Origin: Oscillospiraceae bacterium | GTDB taxonomy: Bacteria; Bacillota; Clostridia; Oscillospirales; Ruminococcaceae | Direction of reading: 5' to 3' | Assembly (NCBI GenBank): GCA_029006135.1 | Contig: JAQXGE010000033.1 | Coordinates: 22,435-86,434, forward strand | DNA: 64,000 bases | Part shown: positions 42,009-49,219 of the stretch, one piece after another | Numbering within the stretch: the stretch's first letter is position 1 | Layout: each line of letters opens with the position of its first letter | Program-made: the position numbers and the translations under genes | Notes under the pieces: model-generated | What the model saw: only the letters and a program-made list of their open reading frames with translations | Database searches by the model: none | What the model was told of the DNA's origin: nothing

Positions 42009-42098
42009 GCAAGCAAAAGATAAACAAAAATCTTTTTCATGTGTTCTTCTCCTCCTTTCTTAAAATCCCCGCCTATCCCTCAGGCGGGGATTTTTTTT
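42009..42098 (+). ncRNA. Candidate ~90-nt small RNA with anti-Shine-Dalgarno sequence
   Basis: Between a consensus promoter and a strong terminator is a ~50-base stretch that appears unpaired. It contains TTCTTCTCCTCCTTTCTT (42044-42061), complementary to AAAGGAGGAGAA ribosome sites. The 3' hairpin AATCCCCGCC/GGCGGGGATT (42064-42092) with T8 is the terminator. This is the plan of CU-rich trans-acting sRNAs of Firmicutes such as RsaE/RoxS and the Csr/Ccn-type RNAs. No credible ORF is present. Confidence 0.6.
42064..42098 (+). terminator. Intrinsic terminator of the candidate sRNA
   Basis: A ten-base perfect stem with a nine-base loop and eight T. Confidence 0.9.
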
Positions 42099-42174
42099 GC
42101 TTGTGCACAGCAATTTCTCCCCATTCTTATTCAGGTATCAGAAATCCGTACAGGTAAAACGGAATAGAGTATAA

Positions 42175-42207
42175 AAGAACGCCGGCAGGTCCGGCGTTCT
42201 TTTTTTC
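42175..42207 (+). terminator. Second terminator upstream of the pilus operon
   Basis: AAGAACGCCGG pairs with CCGGCGTTCTT across five bases and is followed by T7. The 75 bases between the two terminators hold no ORF. They include a TCCGT/ACGGA hairpin and a TTTCTCCCC stretch, so a second short RNA or a read-through backup is possible. Confidence 0.85.
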
Positions 42208-42296
42208 TTACTGGCGGCGCTTGCCACCCTTCGACGAAATCTATCGGACGGGCAGTGTATGATAGTTCCCAGAAACCAAGAAAAGGGGAGTGTGCC

Positions 42297-45200
42297 ATGC
42301 GTTACCGAAACAAACGATTTCTGGCGTCCCTGGCCGCGGCGGGGCTGATGCTCTGCTGGGCCGGGAATACCGCCCTGACTGCACTGGCGGAGGATGCCCC
42401 CGGTGTGTTAGCGGCCGCATCTCAGACAGAAGAACAGTTTCAGGATTCCAATCAGGAGCAGTCAGCGGATGCGGACAGCACGCCTGAAGCCGAATCTGTG
42501 CAGGTGACAGCTGTTCCGGAAATTCCGGAGGAATCTTTGCCGTCAGAGCCTGTGGATGAAAGTGCAGAGTCTTCACCGCAGATAACGCCGGAACAGACAT
42601 CCGAAGAAGATTCTCAAACACCTGAGGAACAAAATTTGCCTGAAGCCACAGAAGCACCGCAGCCTGCCGCGGAGGAACCGCAGGCGGAGCCGAGCGAGGA
42701 ACAGGAAGAAAGCAGTCCTGACGCGATTCCTGCGCAGATTGCTGAGAACGAACCCGAGCCTGAACCGAACACAGACTCTGCCCCGGCGCAGGAAGCTGTC
42801 ACAGAATCCGAAAATGTGGAACAGCCTGCGGGTTCTGCGGCCGTGGCAAGAATTATCCGGCCGCAGGAAAGTTATGTCCATACATATCGTTTCCTGGATC
42901 CTGATGGGCAGGCGTATGACACGATTCCCGACCAGCTGCTTTCTCCCGGGGAGACCCTCACGGAACCGGGTGTTCCACTGCGCAAGGGAGCCGCTTTTGA
43001 GGGGTGGTATACTGCTCCGCAGGAAGGAGAGCAGTTTACCGGATTTGGCACGCCTGAGCCGGAACTGACACAGAATGAGGAAACCATCCTGTATGCGCGC
43101 TTCCGGACGCAATTTTATGTCTTTTATCACGCGGCAAGCGAGCAGGGAAGTGCCGTGGTGAGCACGCAAACCTACTCAAACGGCGCGGCCGTTGACCCGT
43201 CCAATGTGCCCTTTGCACAGCCCGGGCCGGATATGGCGCTGGTAGGATGGACCGATACCCCCGGCGGCACCACCGCACAAAGCGGCTGGACGATTGAAGG
43301 GGCGGACCTTGACCTTTACCCCGTGATAAAGGCGGCTGCCTGGATCACATACGATTCCTGTGGGGGCACTGCCGTGGAGCCCGCCTACGTTCTGTCGGGC
43401 GGAAAGACTGTGCGCCCGGCTGACCCGGTACGTCCCGGCTATGCTTTTACGGGATGGTATACAGACAGCGAAACCGAACAGGCGTTTACGTTCGGGGATA
43501 CCCTGTCGGCAAGTCTGACCCTTTATGCGGGCTGGGAAGCCCAAACGGTTGGGTACAGGGTTCTTTACTGGCAGCAAAATCCTGATGATGACGGCTATTC
43601 GCTGGCACAAACCGTGGACTCCTCGGCGCTTACCGGCACTGTCACTGAGGCCACAGCCGAGCAGGACCGCTATGATAATTTCCACCCGGTCAGTGCGCCG
43701 GTGGAGCAGCAGACCGTGGCGGGGGACGGTTCAACGGTCGTGAATGTCTTTTATGACCGGGATATCGAGACAATCCGCTTTTACCGTATCAGATGGAACG
43801 GGCTGAGCCGGGAATGGAAGGAAATTGAGGAATTGACGATTACGGCGCGCTACGGTCAGGACGTCAGCGCGCTTTGGCCCAGCCAGCGCACGGATCTGAG
43901 CAATGTTTACCCCTCCCTTTGGCGGGTGGAACCCTACGGGAATACCTACCAGTCCAACATCAGCGCCATGCCGGCGGGCGGTGCCAGCTTCTACCAGACC
44001 GATACGGACGGTGCCTATACCCTGCGCTGTGAATACTGGCTCGAAGGCCTTGACAGCGAATATGCCCTTGACCATGTGGATAACTTTAACTCCGACAATT
44101 CGGACTGGAAACTGACTAAGGAGGACCTCTACGACATTAAGGGCTTCGCCCACAATACGCAGATGGGGAATCAGGTTGACAGCAAAGCACAATACATTTT
44201 TGAAGCCCCGAACGCGCAGTGCCTGGGATGGAAAATCTATTACACCCGCAACACCTATCAAATTACATTCTTTGACGGCGGTGTACAGGACTGCGTGAAA
44301 GATTTTCTCTATCAGGCGGATATTTCCGGCGCCGGATATACCCCTGCGCCGCCAGAGGGAAAGGAAGATTACACCTTTGCAGGCTGGTATCTTAATGACG
44401 AACTGGCAGGCGAGGCATATGACTTCAATGACAAAACGATGCCGGCGGGCAATTTTGCACTCTATGCCAAGTGGGTGCCGCCGGTGTATACACTCCATTT
44501 TGATTTGGGCGGAGCCTCCCTCGATGAGCAGGATGACCCTGCGGCCTATGCGGATCAGATTGTGACCAAGGATGAAGCCGCTCAGCAGCCCGGCGACCCG
44601 AGCCGTGAAGGCTGGAATTTTTCGGGCTGGATCCGACAGGACAATGGCGAACCGTACAATTTCTCAACACGCCTCTCTTCTGATCTGACTGTCTGTGCCG
44701 TTTGGACCAGTCTGAACAGTCATACCCTTACCTATGACCGCGGAGACGGGAAAAATATCCTTGTGACGGATCCAAAGACCTATGCGGCGGGATCCGGCGT
44801 CCGGCTCAGTGACCCGCCGCAGGAGTGGGTCGAGTGGGCGCAGCAAGAAGATGCGGGCTTTTTGGGCTGGGCGCTTTTCGACGAGTCCGGAAACGAAACT
44901 GCACGCTGGCTTCCCGGCGAGGAAATGACAATGCCGGACAGGGATGTGACCCTCTGCGCAGTGTGGAGCAAAGGACGTTCCACAACGCTGACGTATGACT
45001 GGAATGACGGCAGCGGCAAGCGTGTCACCGTAAAAATCCCGCAGCCCAACGCACCTTACTGCATTGAGCAGGAGAACCCCACGCGTGACGGGTATTATTT
45101 CCTGGGGTGGGGAATCGAACAGGAGGCAGACGAAGCCGACCTCCTGCATTGCGGCGATACCATCCGCGTGGATACACTCGAGGAGCAGGAGAATGTGCTC

Positions 45201-45326
45201 TATGCGCAGTGGGTAAAACTGCCGGTCCCGCCTACCGGAGTTCACAGCAGCGCGGTGAAAGGCATTTTGCCGCTTCTGATTGGCGCAGCTTTTGCGCTTT
45301 TGAGGAGGAAAAAACGTGAAATTTGA
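42297..45326 (+). CDS. Large VPPTG-anchored surface protein with InlB B-type repeats (putative pilus tip adhesin, Cpa position)
   Basis: 1009 aa from the ATG at 42297, which follows AAGGGGAG; the track ORF starts 14 codons earlier. The signal peptide ends near ALA31. Residues 32-185 are a Glu/Pro/Ser/Gln-rich stalk. The rest contains about six Listeria-Bacteroides/InlB B repeats of the FxGWYxxxxxGxxF...LYAxW type. Between repeats 2 and 3 lies a unique region of roughly 200 aa, rich in Tyr, Trp and Asp, that could be the binding head. It ends in the sorting signal VPPTG (977-981), a hydrophobic helix and RRKKREI. First gene of the pilus operon; binding target unknown. Confidence 0.85.
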   Translation: MRYRNKRFLASLAAAGLMLCWAGNTALTALAEDAPGVLAAASQTEEQFQDSNQEQSADADSTPEAESVQVTAVPEIPEESLPSEPVDESAESSPQITPEQTSEEDSQTPEEQNLPEATEAPQPAAEEPQAEPSEEQEESSPDAIPAQIAENEPEPEPNTDSAPAQEAVTESENVEQPAGSAAVARIIRPQESYVHTYRFLDPDGQAYDTIPDQLLSPGETLTEPGVPLRKGAAFEGWYTAPQEGEQFTGFGTPEPELTQNEETILYARFRTQFYVFYHAASEQGSAVVSTQTYSNGAAVDPSNVPFAQPGPDMALVGWTDTPGGTTAQSGWTIEGADLDLYPVIKAAAWITYDSCGGTAVEPAYVLSGGKTVRPADPVRPGYAFTGWYTDSETEQAFTFGDTLSASLTLYAGWEAQTVGYRVLYWQQNPDDDGYSLAQTVDSSALTGTVTEATAEQDRYDNFHPVSAPVEQQTVAGDGSTVVNVFYDRDIETIRFYRIRWNGLSREWKEIEELTITARYGQDVSALWPSQRTDLSNVYPSLWRVEPYGNTYQSNISAMPAGGASFYQTDTDGAYTLRCEYWLEGLDSEYALDHVDNFNSDNSDWKLTKEDLYDIKGFAHNTQMGNQVDSKAQYIFEAPNAQCLGWKIYYTRNTYQITFFDGGVQDCVKDFLYQADISGAGYTPAPPEGKEDYTFAGWYLNDELAGEAYDFNDKTMPAGNFALYAKWVPPVYTLHFDLGGASLDEQDDPAAYADQIVTKDEAAQQPGDPSREGWNFSGWIRQDNGEPYNFSTRLSSDLTVCAVWTSLNSHTLTYDRGDGKNILVTDPKTYAAGSGVRLSDPPQEWVEWAQQEDAGFLGWALFDESGNETARWLPGEEMTMPDRDVTLCAVWSKGRSTTLTYDWNDGSGKRVTVKIPQPNAPYCIEQENPTRDGYYFLGWGIEQEADEADLLHCGDTIRVDTLEEQENVLYAQWVKLPVPPTGVHSSAVKGILPLLIGAAFALLRRKKREI

Positions 45327-45849
45327 ATCCACGGCCCCGCGGGAACAGGAGCGCACGTTACGGCTGCAGCGTGAAATGGTGCGGCTGCTTGGCCGATTCG
45401 CCGTGCTGGCCGTGCTGCTCTGGCTGGTGTTTGGCGTTCTATTCGGACTTTGTGCCATGCCGGATGACCAGATGGCCCCGCGTCTCTATGCGGGCGACCT
45501 GATTCTTTATTACCGTCAGGCACACACTTTCCACGACAGGGATGTCATAGTGGCCCGCGTGGAAGGGCAGACGGTTGTGGGCCGCGTTGCTGCCCGCGGG
45601 GGAGATACGGTGGAAATTTCGGACGGTATGCTCCATGTCAATGGCAGCACTGTGATGGAAAATGAAATCTATTACACCACCGATGCCTATGAAGGCGGAG
45701 CAACCTACCCGCTCACACTGAAGGAGAACGAACTATTCCTGCTCTGTGACCATCGGGAAGGAGCAACGGACAGCCGCTGGTTTGGCCCCGTTGCCGCCGA
45801 TTCCGTCAAAGGCAAGGTTATTACTGTTTTGCGCCGTTCACGTCTGTGA
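45316..45849 (+). CDS. SipA-like signal-peptidase homologue lacking the catalytic Ser-Lys pair (pilus assembly factor)
   Basis: 177 aa, one N-terminal membrane helix (about 26-46), then a type I signal peptidase fold with MAPRLYAGDLIL and GRVAARGGDTVEI. At the catalytic Ser (normally SMxP) there is Gln52 (QMAP), and at the catalytic Lys (normally KRV) there is Gly89 (GRV). In Streptococcus pyogenes, pilus protein SipA also lacks both residues (Asp48 and Gly85 as I recall), with the same 37-residue spacing. It is therefore probably a pilin-assembly chaperone, not a peptidase. A GTG start after GAGGAGG overlaps the adhesin gene by 11 bases. Confidence 0.85.
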   Translation: MKFESTAPREQERTLRLQREMVRLLGRFAVLAVLLWLVFGVLFGLCAMPDDQMAPRLYAGDLILYYRQAHTFHDRDVIVARVEGQTVVGRVAARGGDTVEISDGMLHVNGSTVMENEIYYTTDAYEGGATYPLTLKENELFLLCDHREGATDSRWFGPVAADSVKGKVITVLRRSRL

Positions 45850-45907
45850 CTTAGGAATTCCCGGGCACAGACTCGAACAAATATATTTTCTCAAGGAGGA
45901 ACAACCT

Positions 45908-46954
45908 ATGAATCGAACCTTATCCAAGGGCGCCCGTCTGGGTACAGCCATCTTCACCGCTGCACTCGCGGCCGGTATGCTCACTGCAGTCGCTGCAGAG
46001 GAAACCGGAGCGGACGGCACGGGCGGAATCGGAAGTCAGAGCAGTATGACAAAAAGTGTTCTCAAGGACGAAAATACCTATGCCCCCAATACGACCCTCA
46101 ATTTTACACTTACCCCGGGTACAGGCAAGCCCGCTTCGGGCGGTCAGCCGGCAATCTATGACGGCATTCCGGGCGGCGTCACACTGGACAGCGGCGACTT
46201 TGTTTTTGCGCCGCAGGACAGCGACATCGGCAAGGCCAAAGTCAGTTCCAGCAATGGCATCACGGTTCATCTGGAAAAGTTTTCCAAGCCCGGCATCTAC
46301 CGCTACTCTGTACAGGAGACGATCCCCGGTACGCCGTATGACGGTCTGAGCTACAACACGGAACCCAAAACGCTTGATGTGTATATTTCCGCTGACCGGG
46401 AAGGATGCCTGAACTATACCCTGATTTGGACCGATGCCGATGGATGCAAGGGAACCGGTGAGTTTGAAAATACATACGAAACCGGATGCTTCACGGTTGA
46501 AAAAACCGTCACCGGCAACCAGGGCGACCGCAATAAGACGTTCAGCTTCACGCTGAAAGTGGACGGAGCCGAGGGCGAGCAGTATAAGGTTCTGCTGCCC
46601 GGCGGCGGCACCGGGACCATGGTCAGCGGCGAGGAATTTACCGTTACGCTCAAAGACAGCCAGACTGTGAAGGTCTACGGCCTGTCCGCGAACGATGTCT
46701 ATACCGTCACCGAGGATGATTATTCATCGGATGGCTATTCCACGACCGTCTCGGTTAATGGCGGCGAGGCAGAAGAGACCAGAACCACGACGGGTAAAGT
46801 TCCTAAGGGCGGCGAGAGCTGCATTGACTTCACCAACTGCAAGGAAGTCACTCCGCCTACCGGTCTTTTGATGGATACCGCACCTTACGCCGCAATGATC
46901 GTTCTTGCCGGGCTGTTCGCCATCTTCCTGCGCCGTCGCCGCCGTGAAGAGTAA
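45908..46954 (+). CDS. Major pilin, Spy0128/FctA-like with isopeptide domains and TPPTG sorting signal
   Basis: 348 aa from the ATG at 45908 (after AAGGAGGA; the track ORF has a spurious 54-codon extension). The signal peptide is 1-30. Two tandem pilin domains follow. Domain 1 has Lys49 or Lys53, Glu137 in SVQE and Asn188 in FENTY. Domain 2 has Lys199 in VEKTVTGN, Glu269 in TVTED and Asn310 in FTNCK. These are the Lys-Glu-Asn sets that form internal Lys-Asn isopeptide bonds in Spy0128-type pilins. It ends in TPPTG (315-319), a hydrophobic helix and RRRRREE. It would polymerise into the pilus shaft. Confidence 0.88.
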   Translation: MNRTLSKGARLGTAIFTAALAAGMLTAVAAEETGADGTGGIGSQSSMTKSVLKDENTYAPNTTLNFTLTPGTGKPASGGQPAIYDGIPGGVTLDSGDFVFAPQDSDIGKAKVSSSNGITVHLEKFSKPGIYRYSVQETIPGTPYDGLSYNTEPKTLDVYISADREGCLNYTLIWTDADGCKGTGEFENTYETGCFTVEKTVTGNQGDRNKTFSFTLKVDGAEGEQYKVLLPGGGTGTMVSGEEFTVTLKDSQTVKVYGLSANDVYTVTEDDYSSDGYSTTVSVNGGEAEETRTTTGKVPKGGESCIDFTNCKEVTPPTGLLMDTAPYAAMIVLAGLFAIFLRRRRREE

Positions 46955-46965
46955 GGAGCCGCGTT

Positions 46966-47730
46966 TTGCAAAAACGGAATTTTATTCTTGGCGGGGCAGT
47001 GCGGATTGGAAATGCTCTGCTGGATTTGACGGCCACCGTCATGATGCTGATTCTTCTTTTCTATGGTGCGTACTGCCTGTGGGATAATTACAACATCAAC
47101 CGCGCTGCCTTTGCCGCTGACGGCTTGATGCGGTATAAGCCGGCCGTTCAGGAGGACGGGAGCGCGCCGACGATGGAAGAACTCAGAACACTGAATGATG
47201 ATGTCTGTGCATGGATTACGGTGGACAACACGAATATTGATTACCCCGTGGTTCAGGGAACGGACAATATGCAGTATGTCAACACCAGCGTGCTGGGGGA
47301 ATTTTCCCTCTCGGGCGCAATCTTTTTGGACAGCCGCTGCGCAGCTGACGGAAGCGGAGATTATCTGCTGCTCTATGGACACCACATGGACAGCGGCGCG
47401 ATGTTCGGTGATATCGTCAAATTTCTTGAGCAGGAATATTTTGATGAGCATCCCAGCGGTACCCTGACGCTCTGCGATGGGACTGTGTACGGGATAACCT
47501 TTTTTGCCTGCTGTGCGGTGGATGCCGCAGACCCGGTGTTGTACAGGCCAGACAGCGGTGCCGGACTTGAACGGCTGATGGCACGGATTGCTCAAACAGC
47601 GGTGTGTCAGCGTGAAATAACCGGGACCCCGGAGCGGGTGATCGGCCTTTCCACCTGCCTTGAGGCGGAAACGAACGGCCGCGCGGTGCTTTTTGGGTGC
47701 TTGGAGCCTTTGACCGGCTCGGATACCTGA
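46966..47730 (+). CDS. Class B pilin sortase (SrtC2-like)
   Basis: 254 aa. A membrane helix (about 20-42) is followed by a sortase domain with His139 in YGHHM, Cys231 in LSTC and Arg239 in NGRAVLFG. Its position after the major pilin and its class B fold match Spy0129/SrtC2, which polymerises the T-antigen pilus in S. pyogenes. Pilin sortases elsewhere are usually class C. It starts at TTG; AAGGAG overlaps the stop of the pilin gene seven bases earlier. The neighbouring PPTG proteins are the likely substrates. Confidence 0.88.
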   Translation: MQKRNFILGGAVRIGNALLDLTATVMMLILLFYGAYCLWDNYNINRAAFAADGLMRYKPAVQEDGSAPTMEELRTLNDDVCAWITVDNTNIDYPVVQGTDNMQYVNTSVLGEFSLSGAIFLDSRCAADGSGDYLLLYGHHMDSGAMFGDIVKFLEQEYFDEHPSGTLTLCDGTVYGITFFACCAVDAADPVLYRPDSGAGLERLMARIAQTAVCQREITGTPERVIGLSTCLEAETNGRAVLFGCLEPLTGSDT

Positions 47731-47775
47731 CCCACAAAACAGCCAAAGAAATCCACAAGAAAGGAGGAATTTGCT

Positions 47776-48423
47776 TTGCAGAAAATTTGCAGCCGGGCAG
47801 CAGCGCTGGCTGCCGCACTATTCCTGCTGCTTGTGCCGCTGGCGGTTCGGGCCGAGGATACGAAGGCAGCCGTACAGATTCCGGTGACGGTTAAATTGGA
47901 GGGGGATATGCCTTCCTCGGATTTGGCCTTCACGGTGACGCTTGCCGCCAAAACCGCCTCAGATCCCATGCCCGAGGCGTCCTCGCTGGAAATTAAAGTC
48001 CATAACGGTGAGGGAAGCGGCAGCTTTGCTCCCATCACTTATACGATTCCCGGGGACTACCACTACACGGTAGTTCAAAAGCCCTGCACCCAATCGGGAG
48101 TGAAATGTGATAACGCACTCTATGAGGTGACGGTGCGGGTGGTCAACGGGGACAGCGACCTTTGCGCCGAGGTGTTTGCCAGAAAATCCGGAACAGACTG
48201 CAAGACCGGGGTGGTCAGTTTCGTGAACTGCTACCGCGCGCCGGGTGCGACTGCTGCGCCCTCTCCCACGGCAGCGCCTACAAGTCCGCCGCCCCAGCCC
48301 GCTCATCGCGCTCCGCAGACAGGGGACAATTCTACCCCTCTGCTTTGGGGTGCTCTGGCAATCCTTTCTGCCGCAGTTATGGCAGTACTCATCATCCGCG
48401 CCCGCCGCAAGGCCGGAAAATAA
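47776..48423 (+). CDS. Minor pilin/anchor subunit with APQTG sorting signal (FctB position)
   Basis: 215 aa. The signal peptide ends near VRA26. One Spy0128-like pilin domain of about 120 aa follows (VTVKLEGDMPSSDLAFTVTL near the start, FVNCY near the end). Then come a Pro/Thr/Ala/Ser-rich wall-spanning stretch (about 152-178), APQTGD (179-184), a hydrophobic helix and RARRKAGK. The motif differs from the PPTG of the other two proteins, suggesting attachment by the housekeeping sortase, as for FctB. TTG start nine bases after AAAGGAGG. Last gene of the operon. Confidence 0.82.
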   Translation: MQKICSRAAALAAALFLLLVPLAVRAEDTKAAVQIPVTVKLEGDMPSSDLAFTVTLAAKTASDPMPEASSLEIKVHNGEGSGSFAPITYTIPGDYHYTVVQKPCTQSGVKCDNALYEVTVRVVNGDSDLCAEVFARKSGTDCKTGVVSFVNCYRAPGATAAPSPTAAPTSPPPQPAHRAPQTGDNSTPLLWGALAILSAAVMAVLIIRARRKAGK

Positions 48424-48425
48424 CT

Positions 48426-48465
48426 AATAACCCCTGCGGGATTCTCAATGCCCGCAGGGGTTATT
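48426..48465. terminator. Terminator between the pilus operon and the convergent Nudix gene
   Basis: AATAACCCCTGCGGG and CCCGCAGGGGTTATT are perfect 15-base complements with a ten-base loop. It serves both strands, although the flanking T-runs are short. Confidence 0.8.
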
Positions 48466-48468
48466 GCA

Positions 48469-49026
48469 TTAGGAATTATTTTGCTCTAAGCGCCGCAGCA
48501 CCATCCGGAGCTCCCCGGAATTGATGCAGGTGAGCAGTGAGCCAGACTCAACGCGTTCTAAGCAGTCGGCAAAGTCGAACCAGCGCACTTCACTGATTTC
48601 TTCTCTCTGGGGTACAAATCGGTCCTCGTCCCAATCAAGCCACATGACATAGATGTTGCTGACCTGATCATCGCGGAACGGTTTTCCGTGGAAGGTCCGG
48701 CTGAACTGGAACCGCCGCTGTCCGCAGTAAATCAAATCCTCTGCGCGGGCCGATACGCCCAGTTCCTCCTTGAGTTCCCGCAGAGCGGAGGGAATGTAGT
48801 CAGCCCCGGCGGGAATATGCCCGGCGCTCGAAATATCATAACAGCCGGGGAAGGAGTCCTTTTCCTCACTGCGCTTTTGCAAAAGCACCTGCAAAACGCC
48901 CTCTTTGCGCCGCACAATCCACACATGGGAGGTGCGGTGCCGCAGGCCGAGCCGGTGCGCCTCCTCCCGGGCAACAATTTGTCCGGTGGGACGGCCGTTT
49001 TCGTCCACAAGGTCAAGCATTTCCAT
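48469..49026 (-). CDS. Nudix hydrolase, IPP-isomerase-like subgroup
   Basis: 185 aa. The Nudix box reads GHIPAGADYIPSALRELKEELGV and matches Gx5Ex7REUxEExGU except for the first Glu position. The N-terminus LDLVDENGRPTG and the RTSHVWIV block are shared with YfcD and isopentenyl-diphosphate isomerase relatives. The substrate is unknown. The track ORF is 58 codons longer; the ATG at 49026 follows AAGGA and gives the usual length. No functional link to its neighbours is apparent. Confidence 0.85.
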   Translation of the reverse strand: MEMLDLVDENGRPTGQIVAREEAHRLGLRHRTSHVWIVRRKEGVLQVLLQKRSEEKDSFPGCYDISSAGHIPAGADYIPSALRELKEELGVSARAEDLIYCGQRRFQFSRTFHGKPFRDDQVSNIYVMWLDWDEDRFVPQREEISEVRWFDFADCLERVESGSLLTCINSGELRMVLRRLEQNNS

Positions 49027-49148
49027 CCGCTGTTCATCCTTCCTTTGCCGTATTTCACGGTGAGCAATGTTTTGTTCAGTATACCACGCCGTACGGAATT
49101 TGTCACCCGCGCACCGGCAATCTTTAAGGATTGGATAAAGGATTGGAC

Positions 49149-49191
49149 AAAAAAATCCCGCACTCTGCATGATACACTGCAAAGCGCGGGA
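49149..49191 (-). terminator. Intrinsic terminator of the siroheme reductase gene
   Basis: On the minus strand TCCCGC-CTTTGCA pairs with TGCAGAG-GCGGGA around eight bases and is followed by T7. Confidence 0.85.
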
Positions 49192-49219
49192 GAGAAACAA
49201 AATATGATGTCAGAAAAGA

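Noticed and set aside
42039-42170. Short ORF of about 43 codons starting with ATG inside the candidate sRNA
   Set aside because: No ribosome site precedes it, and it reads through the terminator hairpin and its T-run.
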